Made by a program: the position numbers and the translations under genes. From contig CAWIZC010000018.1 in assembly GCA_963840445.1 (NCBI GenBank), positions 322,343 to 386,342 of the forward strand: a stretch of 64,000 nt of DNA. The letters run 5' to 3'. Origin of the DNA: AWTP1-13 sp963840445. Lineage in GTDB: Bacteria > Pseudomonadota > Alphaproteobacteria > Rhizobiales > Hyphomicrobiaceae. Positions 53,386 through 62,369 of the stretch are shown here, piece after piece (positions within the stretch are counted from its first letter, which is position 1; the number at the start of each line of letters is the position of its first letter). Under the pieces are notes generated by a model. The model was not told where the DNA came from. It saw nothing but the letters and a program-made list of their open reading frames with translations, and searched no databases.

Positions 53386-55467
53386 ATGAACGCGCACGCC
53401 AAGATCGGCCATTCCGCCTGCCCGCACGACTGCCCGTCCACCTGCGCGCTCGATGTCGAGCTGCTGGACGACGGCCGCATCGGCCGCGTGCACGGCGCGG
53501 AGGACAACAGCTACACGGCCGGCGTGATCTGCGCCAAGGTCGCCCGCTATGCGGAGCGCATCCATCACCCGGATCGCCTGCTACACCCGCTGCGCCGGGT
53601 CGGAGGCAAAGGCTCGGGCCGCTTCGAGCGCATCTCGTGGGACGCCGCGCTCGACCTGACCGCGGAGGCGATGCTGGCGGCCGAGCGCCGCTACGGCCCC
53701 GAGGCTGTCTGGCCTTATTACTACGCGGGCACGATGGGCCTGGTCATGCGCGACGGCATCAACCGCCTGCGCCACGCCAAGCGCTACTCGCAGATGTACC
53801 AGTCGATCTGCACGACGCTGGCCTGGACCGGTTACATCGCCGGCACCGGCAAGCTGGCGGGCCCCGATCCGCGCGAGATGGCCAAGTCCGATCTGGTGGT
53901 GATCTGGGGCACGAATCCGGTCAATACGCAGATCAACGTGATGACCCACGCCATGCGCGCCCGCAAGCAGCGCGGCGCCAAGATCGTGGCGGTGGACGTC
54001 TACCAGAACGGCACCATGCAGCAGGCCGACCTGGCGCTGTGCCTGAAGCCCGGCACCGACGGAGCGCTGGCCTGCGCCGTCATGCACGTGCTGTTCCGCG
54101 ACGGCCACGCCAACTGGCCGTATCTAGAGCAATACACGGACTGCCCGCGCGAACTGGAAGCGCACCTGCGCGACAAGTCTCCGCAGTGGGCGAGCGCGAT
54201 CACCGGCTTATCGGTCGATGAGATCGAGACGTTCGCGCGCATGGTCGGCACCACGCCGCGCAGCTATTTCCGGCTCGGCTATGGCTTCGCGCGCTCGCGC
54301 AACGGCGCGCACAACATGCACGCCGCGCTGTGCATCCCGACGGTGACCGGCGCCTGGCTCAACGAGGGCGGCGGCGCCTTCCACAACAACGGCGCCATCT
54401 TCCACTGGAACAAAACGCTGATCGAAGGCAGCGATGTCGCCGATGCGAGCGTGCGCACGCTCGACATGTCGCGCATCGGCCCGGTGCTGACCGGCGATGC
54501 CTACGACATCAAGGCCGGGCCGCCGGTCACGGCCATGCTCATCCAGAACATGAACCCGGTGCAGGTTGCCCCCGAGCAGCGCAAGGTGAAGGCCGGCTTC
54601 GCGCGCGAAGACCTGTTCGTCGCGGTGCACGAGCACTTCATGACCGCCACGGCGCAGATGGCCGACGTGGTGCTGCCGGCCACCATGTTCCTCGAGCATG
54701 ACGACGTGTACCAGGCCGGCGGGCAGCAGAGCATCCTGCTGGGGCCAAAGCTGCGCGAGGCGCCTGGCGAATGCTGGTCCAACCACGATGTTATCTGCGC
54801 GCTGGCGAAGCGCGTTGGCGCCGAGCATCGCGGCTTTGCCATGAGCCCGCGCGCCCTCATCGACTGGACCTTGCAGAACTCCGGCTGGGGTACGCTGACC
54901 GAGTTGGAAGAGAAGAAGTGGATCGACTGCCAGCCCGAGTTCGACACGGCGCATTACGTCGGCGGGTTCGGCTACGCGGACAAGAAATTCAAGTTCAAGC
55001 CGGATTGGCCGCGCATCCCGGCCGGCCGCAGCTTCGATTGGGGTCTCGGTCGCGATATGCCGGCGCTGCCGGATCATTGGGACGTGATCGAGAAGGCGGA
55101 CGCCAAGCATCCTTTCCGGCTCGCCACCTCACCGGCGCGCGACTACCTAAACTCGTCTTTCAACGAGACGCCGACCAGCCGCGCCAAGGCCGGGCCGCCG
55201 CGGGTCAAGATGCATCCCGATGATCTGGAAGCGCTTGGCATCGCCGACGGCGCGCGCGTGCGCATGGGCAACGAGCGCGGCGAGATCACCTTGGCGGCGG
55301 AGTCCTTCGACGGCGTCAAGCGCGGCGTGGTGATCGTCGAGAGCATCGCGCCCAACGACCAGTTCGAAGGCGGCTGGGGCATCAATACGCTGACCAGCGC
55401 CGTGCAGGCCGCGCCCTACGGCGGCGCGCCGTTCCACGACAACCACGTCTGGGTGCGGCTGGCTTGA
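53386..55467 (+). CDS. Molybdopterin-dependent oxidoreductase (DMSO reductase superfamily)
   Basis: 693 residues from the ATG at 53386 (GGAG upstream). The [4Fe-4S] motif CPHDCPSTCAL...VICAKV opens the protein; Mo-bis-MGD domains follow (WGTNPVNTQINVM, DVVLPATMFLEHDDVYQAGG, MGNERGEITL, DNHVWVRLA). No TAT signal is seen, so it is cytoplasmic. The family includes formate-dehydrogenase-like and thiosulfate/polysulfide-reductase-like enzymes. No electron-transfer subunit is adjacent and the substrate is unknown. Confidence 0.88.
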   Translation: MNAHAKIGHSACPHDCPSTCALDVELLDDGRIGRVHGAEDNSYTAGVICAKVARYAERIHHPDRLLHPLRRVGGKGSGRFERISWDAALDLTAEAMLAAERRYGPEAVWPYYYAGTMGLVMRDGINRLRHAKRYSQMYQSICTTLAWTGYIAGTGKLAGPDPREMAKSDLVVIWGTNPVNTQINVMTHAMRARKQRGAKIVAVDVYQNGTMQQADLALCLKPGTDGALACAVMHVLFRDGHANWPYLEQYTDCPRELEAHLRDKSPQWASAITGLSVDEIETFARMVGTTPRSYFRLGYGFARSRNGAHNMHAALCIPTVTGAWLNEGGGAFHNNGAIFHWNKTLIEGSDVADASVRTLDMSRIGPVLTGDAYDIKAGPPVTAMLIQNMNPVQVAPEQRKVKAGFAREDLFVAVHEHFMTATAQMADVVLPATMFLEHDDVYQAGGQQSILLGPKLREAPGECWSNHDVICALAKRVGAEHRGFAMSPRALIDWTLQNSGWGTLTELEEKKWIDCQPEFDTAHYVGGFGYADKKFKFKPDWPRIPAGRSFDWGLGRDMPALPDHWDVIEKADAKHPFRLATSPARDYLNSSFNETPTSRAKAGPPRVKMHPDDLEALGIADGARVRMGNERGEITLAAESFDGVKRGVVIVESIAPNDQFEGGWGINTLTSAVQAAPYGGAPFHDNHVWVRLA

Positions 55468-55578
55468 CAACGCCCCACGCTCAGGTGCGCGAGATGAGTG
55501 AGTTGTAACTCGGCGATTGCTTGTTTGGTCGAGTCGGCCAGCGAGCGCGTAGGGCCTCGGCGCAAGGGGGAATCAAAC

Positions 55579-56091
55579 TCAGTACCTGTAGTTCAGCCCA
55601 AGCCGCATGACATCGGCCGACAAGTCGGCTGAAGAGACAAAAGGATTGGGAGTAAGCACGCCGTTGCACGGGATGCTCGGCCCGCAAAAGATGCTGCCCG
55701 ACGCTTTGGTTGTACCGAAATCGACGTGAAGGTATTCGGCTTTGAATGACCAATGGCTGGACAGCGCCCACTCCGCACCACCGCCAACGGTCCAGCCAAT
55801 TTTTGTTTGGTCGTTGCTCGCGCCGCCGACGCCCTCTTCAGGCGCGGTGTCGCTGAATGAGTTGCGGACCTGCACCCTGGTGGCTGCCAATCCGCCGGTC
55901 GCGTAGATGAGGAAATTGGATGCTGGTGTCCATCCGACGCGCGCACGAGCGGTCAGCAACCAGTCGCTCTCAATCGCTGCTCGCATCGAATAATTGGCCG
56001 GACCACCCGGAAATGGTGGATACGGTACGTTTGCGCCGCCAACCGCGTTCCTCAGACGGAAGGAACCGAAATCCAGTTCCATGCCGTACAC
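55579..56091 (-). CDS. Outer-membrane beta-barrel protein (Omp25/RopB-like), 5' truncated
   Basis: 170 residues corresponding to the C-terminal two-thirds of an Omp25-like porin: YGMELDFGSFRLRN, SDWLLTARARVGWTPASNFLIYATGGLA, KIGWTVGGGAEWAL, SSHWSFKAEYLHVDFG and the ending LGLNYRY, with a terminal aromatic residue as barrels need. The signal peptide and first strands are missing, and no frame to the right supplies them. It looks like a gene cut by rearrangement near 56092. Confidence 0.65.
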   Translation of the reverse strand: MYGMELDFGSFRLRNAVGGANVPYPPFPGGPANYSMRAAIESDWLLTARARVGWTPASNFLIYATGGLAATRVQVRNSFSDTAPEEGVGGASNDQTKIGWTVGGGAEWALSSHWSFKAEYLHVDFGTTKASGSIFCGPSIPCNGVLTPNPFVSSADLSADVMRLGLNYRY

Positions 56092-56179
56092 GATCGCGCG
56101 ACGAACCGGTTCGACCGCGGTCGACGGCCACGATACTTTTCGCGCGGAAAATATGTAGCGGTCTCTACGCCGTGTCGGT

Positions 56180-56817
56180 TTGGATGTAGTCAGCGCGCGG
56201 GCAAGCGGCTCACGCTACGACGTCACCTTCGCTCTGATCGCTGCCCTTATACCCTTCGTGCCTGCGTATTCACCTCTGTGGCTTTCGATCCGGCCACGGC
56301 CTTCTATCTGTGGGCGACAGCGCGAGGCGAGGCCAAGTTGCGGGCGGCCGGCGTCGTGCTGCTCGCATTGGCCTTCAATGGCTTTTGGGGTCCCAAGATG
56401 TTCGAGGCATTGGCCTTCCCGCTCTTGTCGGCGGACACGGCCCTTGTCGGCGGCCTCTTGTCGCTGCTCCATTCTGGCTATTCTTGGCACGGCACCGTCA
56501 TACAAACCGAAGGACATGGCATAGCCATGTTCGGCCCCTGCTCATCGTTTCACAACATCTCGCTCGGTCTGCTCTGCTGGGTCGCTATCACCAAACTGCG
56601 CCGTCCGGATTGGGCGCCGGGCGATGCCTGGGTCGCTGCCTTGGTGGTGGTCGCGGTGGTGCTCCTGAACACGGGGAGGGTCTATCTGATGGCCCTCAAC
56701 GCCGAGATGTATGCCTACTGGCACACGGGTTTCGGCGCCCATCTGTTCGCGCTCGTGGCATCAGCCGCAGTCATCGCGATCAGTGTCTGGGGGGCGTTGC
56801 GACGCGCGCACGCATGA
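56180..56817 (+). CDS. Exosortase-like membrane protease/transpeptidase (5' part frameshifted)
   Basis: From 56278 the protein is a polytopic membrane protein with the exosortase/archaeosortase pattern: Cys in FGPCSSFHN, Arg in NTGRVYLMALN and His in YWHTGFGAH, each at a helix edge. This is the Cys-Arg-His set of that family. The expected N-terminal helix (VTFALIAALIPFVPAYSPLWL) lies in another frame at 56180-56285, so one base is missing or two are extra near 56275. No ATG is well placed; a TTG at 56180 is possible. Stop overlaps the next start (ATGA). Confidence 0.6.
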
Positions 56818-57296
56818 GGCCGGCGGTTCTCCGTGTGATATTTGCGGCGCTGCTGGTCGCGACGCCAGCGAGCCAGTTCCACGCATTCTACGCGCCGAAA
56901 ACCGATGCGCTTTCGAAGCTGGCGGACATCCTCAAAGATCAAGGGTTCAGCACGTCTGTCCTGCCGGTCTATCTCGGATATTCCCGATCGATGAGTGTCG
57001 CCGTGCCAGGCTGCGATTGGCCGGTAAGGGTCACGCCGATACGTCTCAGCCTGGAAGAGGTGCCCCTGCTGGAAGGCTCGTTGGTGCCCGGCGATGTAAG
57101 CCACTACGTCTTCGTCGGGCAGTCCTGGAGCGTGGCGGCGCCGCGCTCAGTACGTCTGGAATGGCTCAAGCACAAACTCGGTCCGTTGCTCGGCTTTCCC
57201 TTCCGCACAAGGCTGGATACGGTGCTGTTCGTAGCCGCACCCCGCAATTGCGCTGCCGCCGAGAAGATCGACTGGCTGCCGTTGTGGAGTTCGTGA
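56814..57296 (+). CDS. Partner protein of the exosortase-like gene, unknown
   Basis: 160 residues, translationally coupled to the exosortase-like gene. A signal or anchor helix (VLRVIFAALLVATPASQF) leads a periplasmic domain with Cys in PGCDWPVRVTP and in APRNCAAAE. It may be a reduced EpsI-like protein, the usual companion of exosortases, but the sequence is too diverged to name. No PEP-CTERM-like sorting tail is seen in the window. Confidence 0.55.
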   Translation: MRPAVLRVIFAALLVATPASQFHAFYAPKTDALSKLADILKDQGFSTSVLPVYLGYSRSMSVAVPGCDWPVRVTPIRLSLEEVPLLEGSLVPGDVSHYVFVGQSWSVAAPRSVRLEWLKHKLGPLLGFPFRTRLDTVLFVAAPRNCAAAEKIDWLPLWSS

Positions 57297-57342
57297 CCAA
57301 TCGCCTGGTGCACCCCGTTGGGGTGGCCCCAAAGGAGGCACA

Positions 57343-57762
57343 ATGAGCAAATCCGGCGTCACCTACGTCAATCCGCCGAGCGCCGGGCCGGCGCAGGGCA
57401 TGTACAGCCACGTGGCGCGTATGACGCCGGGCGAGATCGCGTTCATCGCTGGGCAGGTGGCAATCGATGCCAAGGGCACTCCCATCGGCGTCGGCGATGT
57501 CGCCGCGCAGGTGCCGGTGGTGTTCGACAACCTCGGCAAGATCCTCAAAGACCTGGGCGCCGACTTCGAGTCGGTCGTGCAGCTCACGACCTATCTCACC
57601 AGCGCCGACTACATCCCGGCCTTCATGTCCGCGCGTGCCGGTCTGTTCCCTAAGATGTTCCCGGGCGGCAAATATCCGCCCAACACGCTGCTGATCGTAA
57701 ACCGCCTGGTGAAGCCCGAGTTCTTGCTCGAGGTGGAAGCCATCGCGCGTTTGCCCGGCTGA
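57343..57762 (+). CDS. RidA family protein
   Basis: 139 residues with AAGGAGG upstream. RidA/YjgF fold: YSHVARMTPGEIAFIAGQVAID, QVPVVFDNLGKILKDLGADFESVVQLTTYLTS, and PPNTLLIVNRLVKPEFLLEVEAIA. It lacks the canonical RNC(P) arginine motif: the site reads PPNTLLIVNRLVKPEF, so it may be a RidA relative rather than a 2-iminobutanoate deaminase. Confidence 0.85.
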   Translation: MSKSGVTYVNPPSAGPAQGMYSHVARMTPGEIAFIAGQVAIDAKGTPIGVGDVAAQVPVVFDNLGKILKDLGADFESVVQLTTYLTSADYIPAFMSARAGLFPKMFPGGKYPPNTLLIVNRLVKPEFLLEVEAIARLPG

Positions 57763-57816
57763 TGTCGATTATTCGGCCGGCAGAGGAACCCGCTCGCGCC
57801 TAGCCAGCCACACCCC

Positions 57817-57902
57817 GTCATCTCCGCGCAGGCGGAGATCCACGCGACTTTAAGGATGTGCATCGCTCTTTGGCGTGGATGCCCCGCCTTCGCGGGCATG
57901 AC
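57817..57902. repeat. Interspersed palindromic repeat, family 1 copy 1
   Basis: Left arm from 57817 to 57845 (GTCATCTCCGCGCAGGCGGA...) and right arm from 57873 to 57902 (GCGTGGATGCCCCGCCTTCG...), imperfect inverted copies. The same sequence pair recurs at 63606-63690. Confidence 0.7.
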
Positions 57903-58009
57903 GGCCGGCGCGTCGAGCCGGCGGCGACCGGCTGGTCACAAATACCCTTTCGCACTGCGAAATCCTCGCGCTACAATCATTTCCGCTGTAGCGAACCGCG
58001 CGTGAGTTC

Positions 58010-58780
58010 ATGCCTGCTCCAAGCACCTTCGGCCGCATCAAAGCCCAGCCTCCCTACGCAGCGCCCGGCCAGGTGATCGGCCTGCTCGGCGGCTCCTTCA
58101 ATCCGCCGCATGCCGCGCATCGGCTGATCAGCGAGACCGCCCTCAAGCGGCTCGGGCTCGACAAGATCTGGTGGATCGTCTCGCCGGGCAATCCGCTGAA
58201 GAACCGCGCCGAGCAGGCACCGCTGGCCGAGCGGATGGTGCTCTGCCGCGCGATCGCCAAGAACCCGCGCATTGAGATCACCGATTTCGAGGCCGACCTG
58301 CCGACGCCCTATACCGCCTCCACCATCGCCTTCCTGAAGCGCCGCAGCCCGCTGGTTCGCTTCGTGTGGATCATGGGCGCCGACAATCTCGCCTCCTTCC
58401 ACCGCTGGCAGAACTGGCGCGAGATCTTCACCACCGTGCCGATCGTGGTGGTCGACCGGCCCGGCTGGCGCATGAAGGCGTTGGCCTCAAAAGCGGCCCA
58501 GGCCTTCGCTGACCAGCGCGTGCCCGAGACCGACGCTCGCGCGCTGCTGCATGCTCCCGCGCCGGCCTGGACGTTCTTGACTGGTCCTTTGTCGCATCTG
58601 TCCTCAACCGCTCTGCGCGGCAAGGGCAAGGCTCGCTCCACTACTGTGGCAAAAAAGTCGCATTCGACGGCGGAGCTGCCCTGGCGCAAGGGCAAGACGG
58701 TCGAAAATGGAGCCGACCAGGCAACACCGGTCGCCACTAATGCAGATGGAGCACCCGTAACGCCCAGCGCGGGGGCTTGA
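58010..58780 (+). CDS. nadD: Nicotinate-nucleotide adenylyltransferase NadD
   Basis: 256 residues. Nucleotidyltransferase motifs GGSFNPPHAAH and the C-terminal LSSTALR (ISSTxIR type) are present. It makes deamido-NAD from nicotinate mononucleotide and ATP. About 50 residues follow the usual end, a low-complexity tail (GKGKARSTTVAKKSHSTAEL...), making it longer than typical NadD proteins (about 210). Followed by rsfS and rlmH as in many proteobacteria. Confidence 0.92.
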   Translation: MPAPSTFGRIKAQPPYAAPGQVIGLLGGSFNPPHAAHRLISETALKRLGLDKIWWIVSPGNPLKNRAEQAPLAERMVLCRAIAKNPRIEITDFEADLPTPYTASTIAFLKRRSPLVRFVWIMGADNLASFHRWQNWREIFTTVPIVVVDRPGWRMKALASKAAQAFADQRVPETDARALLHAPAPAWTFLTGPLSHLSSTALRGKGKARSTTVAKKSHSTAELPWRKGKTVENGADQATPVATNADGAPVTPSAGA

Positions 58781-58920
58781 AACACCAGGTGGTGGCTGTC
58801 TATCTTCCCCAAAGCGAGTCTGTTCGCAGGCTCGTTCCTGGCGTCCTTGGTGCGCGTGCATAGACCCTTGGGCGCTCCTTCCCCACCGGGGTTTGATGAC
58901 GAAAGGATACCCAGCACAAG

Positions 58921-59340
58921 ATGCCAAGCGCACTTGAGGATGCTCGCAAGAGCACGCCTCCGGCCGAACTCGTGCCCAGTCACGACTCGGAAGTCCTACT
59001 CGCCCACCTGATGGCCTGGCTCGATGACGCCAAGGCGGAGAAGGTGGTGGCGATCGATATCAGGGGTAAGTCTTCCATCGGCGACTACATGGTGATTGCC
59101 TCGGGCCGGTCCGACCGGCATGTGGGCGCCATCGCCGACCAGCTTCACCGCAAGCTCAAGCAAGCAGGTTTCGGCCGCGTGCGCGTCGAGGGTCAACCGC
59201 AGTGCGACTGGGTGCTGATCGATGTCGGCGACATCGTCGTGCATGTGTTCCGGCCCGAGGTGCGCGAGTTCTACAACCTCGAGAAGATGTGGTCAGCCGA
59301 GCGGCCGGCCGATCCCGCGGCCGACACGACGACGCACTGA
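58921..59340 (+). CDS. rsfS: Ribosome silencing factor RsfS
   Basis: 139 residues: DDAKAEKVVAIDIRGKSSIGDYMVIASGRSDRHVGAIADQL and EGQPQCDWVLIDVGDIVVHVFRPEVREFYNLEKMW are the Iojap/RsfS signature. It binds L14 on the 50S subunit and blocks subunit joining under starvation. Both ends carry short extra tails. Confidence 0.95.
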   Translation: MPSALEDARKSTPPAELVPSHDSEVLLAHLMAWLDDAKAEKVVAIDIRGKSSIGDYMVIASGRSDRHVGAIADQLHRKLKQAGFGRVRVEGQPQCDWVLIDVGDIVVHVFRPEVREFYNLEKMWSAERPADPAADTTTH

Positions 59341-59406
59341 AGGGCCGATCGGCGCGAACCTGCAAGGCGTCGCGGGCGGCGAACCGCCGATGCGCCGGAG
59401 GCTAAC

Positions 59407-59889
59407 ATGCGGCTGATGGTTGCCGCCGTAGGCCGTCTGAAAGACGGGCCGGAGCGCGAGCTTCTGGATCTCTATCGCACGCGGTTCGAGGCGCTGTCGA
59501 AGCGGGTCGCGCTAGCCCCCATCGCCTGGCATGAAATCGGCGAAAGCCGTGCCGCGAGCGTCGCCCAGCGCAGGCAGGACGAAGGCGCCGGACTGCTGAG
59601 GCTGGCCCGCGAGGCCGATGCCATCATCGCGCTCGACGAGCGCGGCAAGGCGCTGTCCAGCGATGCATTCGCCCGCCATCTCGCCAAGTCGCGCGACGGC
59701 GGTGCCAAATCGGCCGTCATGCTGATCGGCGGCCCGGACGGGCTGTCCAGCGACGTGCGCGAGGCGGCGCATCTTGTGCTGTCGCTCGGCGCCATCACGC
59801 TGCCGCATGGCCTGGCGCGCGTCGTGCTCGCCGAGCAGCTTTATCGGGCGGCCACCATCCTCCTCGGCCACCCCTACCATCGCGCGTAG
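59407..59889 (+). CDS. rlmH: 23S rRNA pseudouridine(1915) N3-methyltransferase RlmH
   Basis: 160 residues of the SPOUT-fold RlmH: MRLMVAAVGRLKDGPERELLDLY, ALDERGKALSSDAFARHL, IGGPDGL (SAM knot), LSLGAITLPHGLARVVLAEQLYRAATILLGHPYHR, complete to the conserved end. Confidence 0.95.
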   Translation: MRLMVAAVGRLKDGPERELLDLYRTRFEALSKRVALAPIAWHEIGESRAASVAQRRQDEGAGLLRLAREADAIIALDERGKALSSDAFARHLAKSRDGGAKSAVMLIGGPDGLSSDVREAAHLVLSLGAITLPHGLARVVLAEQLYRAATILLGHPYHRA

Positions 59890-60053
59890 CTGGCCGGCTG
59901 CGCCACGGCAAATCTTGACAAGGATATTCAGGTATTATTAATCGACGCACACATGTCGTGCGGTTGCTGCGGCTTGCATTCCCGACGCTTGGCGCAGCCT
60001 TTGCGTTGCTGTCGCGCGCTTTACCGCGGCTGGCGGCCCGAATTTTGACCAAT

Positions 60054-60066
60054 GTTACAGTATAAC
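60054..60066 (+). promoter_or_regulatory. Possible Zur-like box before exbB
   Basis: GTTACAGTATAAC is a near-perfect dyad resembling the alphaproteobacterial Zur box (GTTATAnnATAAC type). Inference only. Confidence 0.35.
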
Positions 60067-60102
60067 GCTGCGGAACGCATGGGAATGTACGGGGTGACCA
60101 GA

Positions 60103-60946
60103 ATGGGCGCGGGCAGCGGGTTGGTCCGGAAAGGCCGCGGCAGAACTGGCCGCTGGGCTGGAGGCAGGTATCCTCGGCGCGCTTGCAGTCGCAGCCTCGG
60201 CCACAGCGGCCACAGCACAGCAGGGCGAGACGGCGGGGAGCGTAGCGCATCTGCCCCACGACCTGTCGCCGTGGGGTATGTTCCTGTCGGCCGACATCAT
60301 CGTGCAAGGCGTGATGATCGGCCTGTTCGTGGCCTCGGTGGTGACCTGGACGGTGGGCGTTGCCAAGAGCCTGGAGTTGATCCTGGCCAGCCGACGCCTG
60401 CGCGGAGCCCTGCGCCGCATCAGTGCGGAAGGCTCGCTGCTTGGCGCCCTCAACCGGCTCGAAGGTCGCGGCGGTCTGGCCCGCACCATGCTCGAGACGG
60501 CCGCGGGCGAGCTGCGTTTGTCCGGCGCCGTCCCCGATCCGGCCGGCGTGAAAGAGCGGGTCGCCTCGCACCTTGCGCGCATCGAGGCCGCAGCCGCGCG
60601 CGGCATCGCGCGCGGCACCGGGGTGCTGGCCACCATCGGATCGACCGCCCCCTTCGTCGGCCTGTTCGGCACGGTGTGGGGCATCATGAACAGCTTCATC
60701 GGCATCTCGAAGGCCCAGACCACCAATCTCGCGGTGGTCGCACCCGGCATCGCCGAGGCGCTGCTCGCCACCGCCATCGGCCTGGTTGCGGCCATCCCGG
60801 CCGTCATCATCTACAATCAATTCGCGCGCTGGACGGCGGGCTATCGCGCGCTGGTCGGCGACACCTCGGCGCACGTGCAGCGGCTGGTTTCGCGCGACAT
60901 GGACCGGACTGCGAGCCCCTTGCGCGTGATCAAGGCAGCGGAGTAG
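60103..60946 (+). CDS. exbB: TonB-system energiser ExbB (5' part frameshifted)
   Basis: From 60278 the protein is clearly ExbB: FLSADIIVQGVMIGLFVASVVTWTVGVAKSLEL, IGSTAPFVGLFGTVWGIMNSFIGIS and LLATAIGLVAAIPAVIIYNQFARW, three membrane helices. The usual alphaproteobacterial N-terminus with a signal-like Ala stretch and VAHLPHDLSPWGM precedes it in the same frame, but its ATG (60103; also 60052, 60079, 60085) is one frame off. One extra A in AAA at 60130-60132 would join them. Partners exbD and tonB follow. Confidence 0.85.
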
Positions 60947-60950
60947 GCCG

Positions 60951-61440
60951 ATGGCCGGCCGCATCGACGAAGGCGCGGACGAACTCGTCGAAGCGCACGA
61001 GATCAACGTCACGCCCTTCATCGACGTGATGCTGGTGCTGCTGATCATCTTCATGGTTGCGGCGCCGCTGTCGACCGTCGACGTGCACGTCGACCTGCCG
61101 GTCTCCACGGCCAGGCCGCAGCCGCGCCCCGACAAACCGCTGTACCTCACCATCAAGTCCGACCTGTCGCTCAACATCGGCAACGAATCCATTGCGCGCG
61201 CGCAGCTGGCGGCCGCGATCGAGACGGCGACGCAGTCGGACAAGGGCAAGCGCCTGTTCCTGCGCGCCGACCAGACCGTGCCCTATGGCGAGCTGATGAA
61301 CGTGCTCAACATGCTGCGCGCCGCCGGCTACCTGAAGATCGCGCTGGTCGGGCTGGAAAGCGTCGGCGGGACCCGCCGCTGCAGGGCCGGACGTCCCGAA
61401 ACCGGGCGAGCCCGTGCTCATCCCGGACAAGCCGCAGTGA
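60951..61440 (+). CDS. exbD: TonB-system protein ExbD (3' end frameshifted)
   Basis: The single-helix ExbD start EINVTPFIDVMLVLLIIFMVAAPLS and the periplasmic domain DLPVSTARPQPRPDKPLYLTIKSD...LRADQTVPYGELMNVLNMLRAAGYLKIALVGLE are intact. The last 25 codons need one C removed from CCC at 61372-61374 to read GTAAAGPDVPKPGEPVLIPDKPQ and stop at 61440. That corrected stop overlaps the tonB GTG, a natural coupling that supports the repair. Confidence 0.9.
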
Positions 61441-62243
61441 TCCCGAGCGTCGATCTCGTCGAGCCGCGCCGTCGCCGGCTGACGCGCTGGATCGGTGCGG
61501 CGACGCTGATCAGCGCCATCCACCTCGGCGGCGGCAGCTTCGCCATGCTGTACTGGCAGGAGGAGTTCGTCGAGGAAGCACCGGGCGCCATCGTCGTGGA
61601 GATCGCTCCGATCGCCACCGCGCTCGAGGCAGATACGACCGCCCTGCTGGGCAAACTGTCGGACGAGCGCGAGGCGACGCAGGCGGCCTCCGATCGCAAG
61701 GTCCAGAAGGTCGAGGAGGAAGCGCCCAAAGAGGATCTGCCCTCACCGGCCGAGCCCGAAGTGGCGCTGCCCAAGCCGACGCCGGTCGAAGAGAAGCCGA
61801 AGGAAGAAGTCAAAGAGGAGACGAGCCCGCAGGTGCGCGTTGCGCAGGAGGCGACTGCGGCGAGCAAGGCGACGGCGCCACTTCGCACCGATGCGCCGAC
61901 TCTCCACCAAGTCGGCGGCGCCCGACGTCGGCACGGCGGCCAGCAACGCGCGCACCGTCGTGTCCTGGCAGAACTCGGTGGTGCTGCAGATCAATCGGCA
62001 AAAGCGCTATCCCGTCGCAGCCCGCACGCAGGAGATGCAGGGGGTGGTGGAGGTGCGCATCGCCATCGATCGCAGCGGCCAGCTGATGGCCACGGAGGTG
62101 GCGCGCAGCTCGGGCTTTGCGCTGCTGGATCAGGAGGCGCTCGAAATACTCAAGCGGGCTTCGCCGCTGCCGCGCTCTGCCTGTCGGCCGTGCAGGGCGA
62201 GACGCTGCACCTGACCATCCCGATCCGCTTTCGCATTCAGTAA
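61437..62243 (+). CDS. tonB: Energy transducer TonB (frameshifted)
   Basis: GTG start coupled to exbD. A membrane anchor (WIGAATLISAIHLGGGSFAMLYW), then the Pro/Glu/Lys spacer (PSPAEPEVALPKPTPVEEKPKEEVKEE), then the TonB C-domain (VVSWQNSVVLQINRQKRYPVAARTQEMQGVVEVRIAIDRSGQL). Three extra bases are inferred: at about 61901-61904, 62171-62174 and 62181-62185. With them removed the end reads PLPALPSAVQGETLHLTIPIRFRIQ. Confidence 0.88.
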   Translation: MIPSVDLVEPRRRRLTRWIGAATLISAIHLGGGSFAMLYWQEEFVEEAPGAIVVEIAPIATALEADTTALLGKLSDEREATQAASDRKVQKVEEEAPKEDLPSPAEPEVALPKPTPVEEKPKEEVKEETSPQVRVAQEATAASKATAPLRTDAPTLHQVGGARRRHGGQQRAHRRVLAELGGAADQSAKALSRRSPHAGDAGGGGGAHRHRSQRPADGHGGGAQLGLCAAGSGGARNTQAGFAAAALCLSAVQGETLHLTIPIRFRIQ

Positions 62244-62312
62244 CCAACACTGGCGCGGCCGGCCGTCCCCATCCGGGGTTGCGGCTTGACTTGGTCACAG
62301 GCATGCTATTTC

Positions 62313-62329
62313 TTGACTGTGTTAGTCAA
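62313..62329 (+). promoter_or_regulatory. Dyad resembling an iron-responsive IRO box
   Basis: TTGACTGTGTTAGTCAA contains TGA-N9-TCA, the core of the RirA-type IRO motif, 40 bases before the DUF2325 gene and just after tonB. Inference only. Confidence 0.4.
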
Positions 62330-62369
62330 CAATAAGCCGCCACCCGCATGAGCGCGGCGTATCTCGCGC

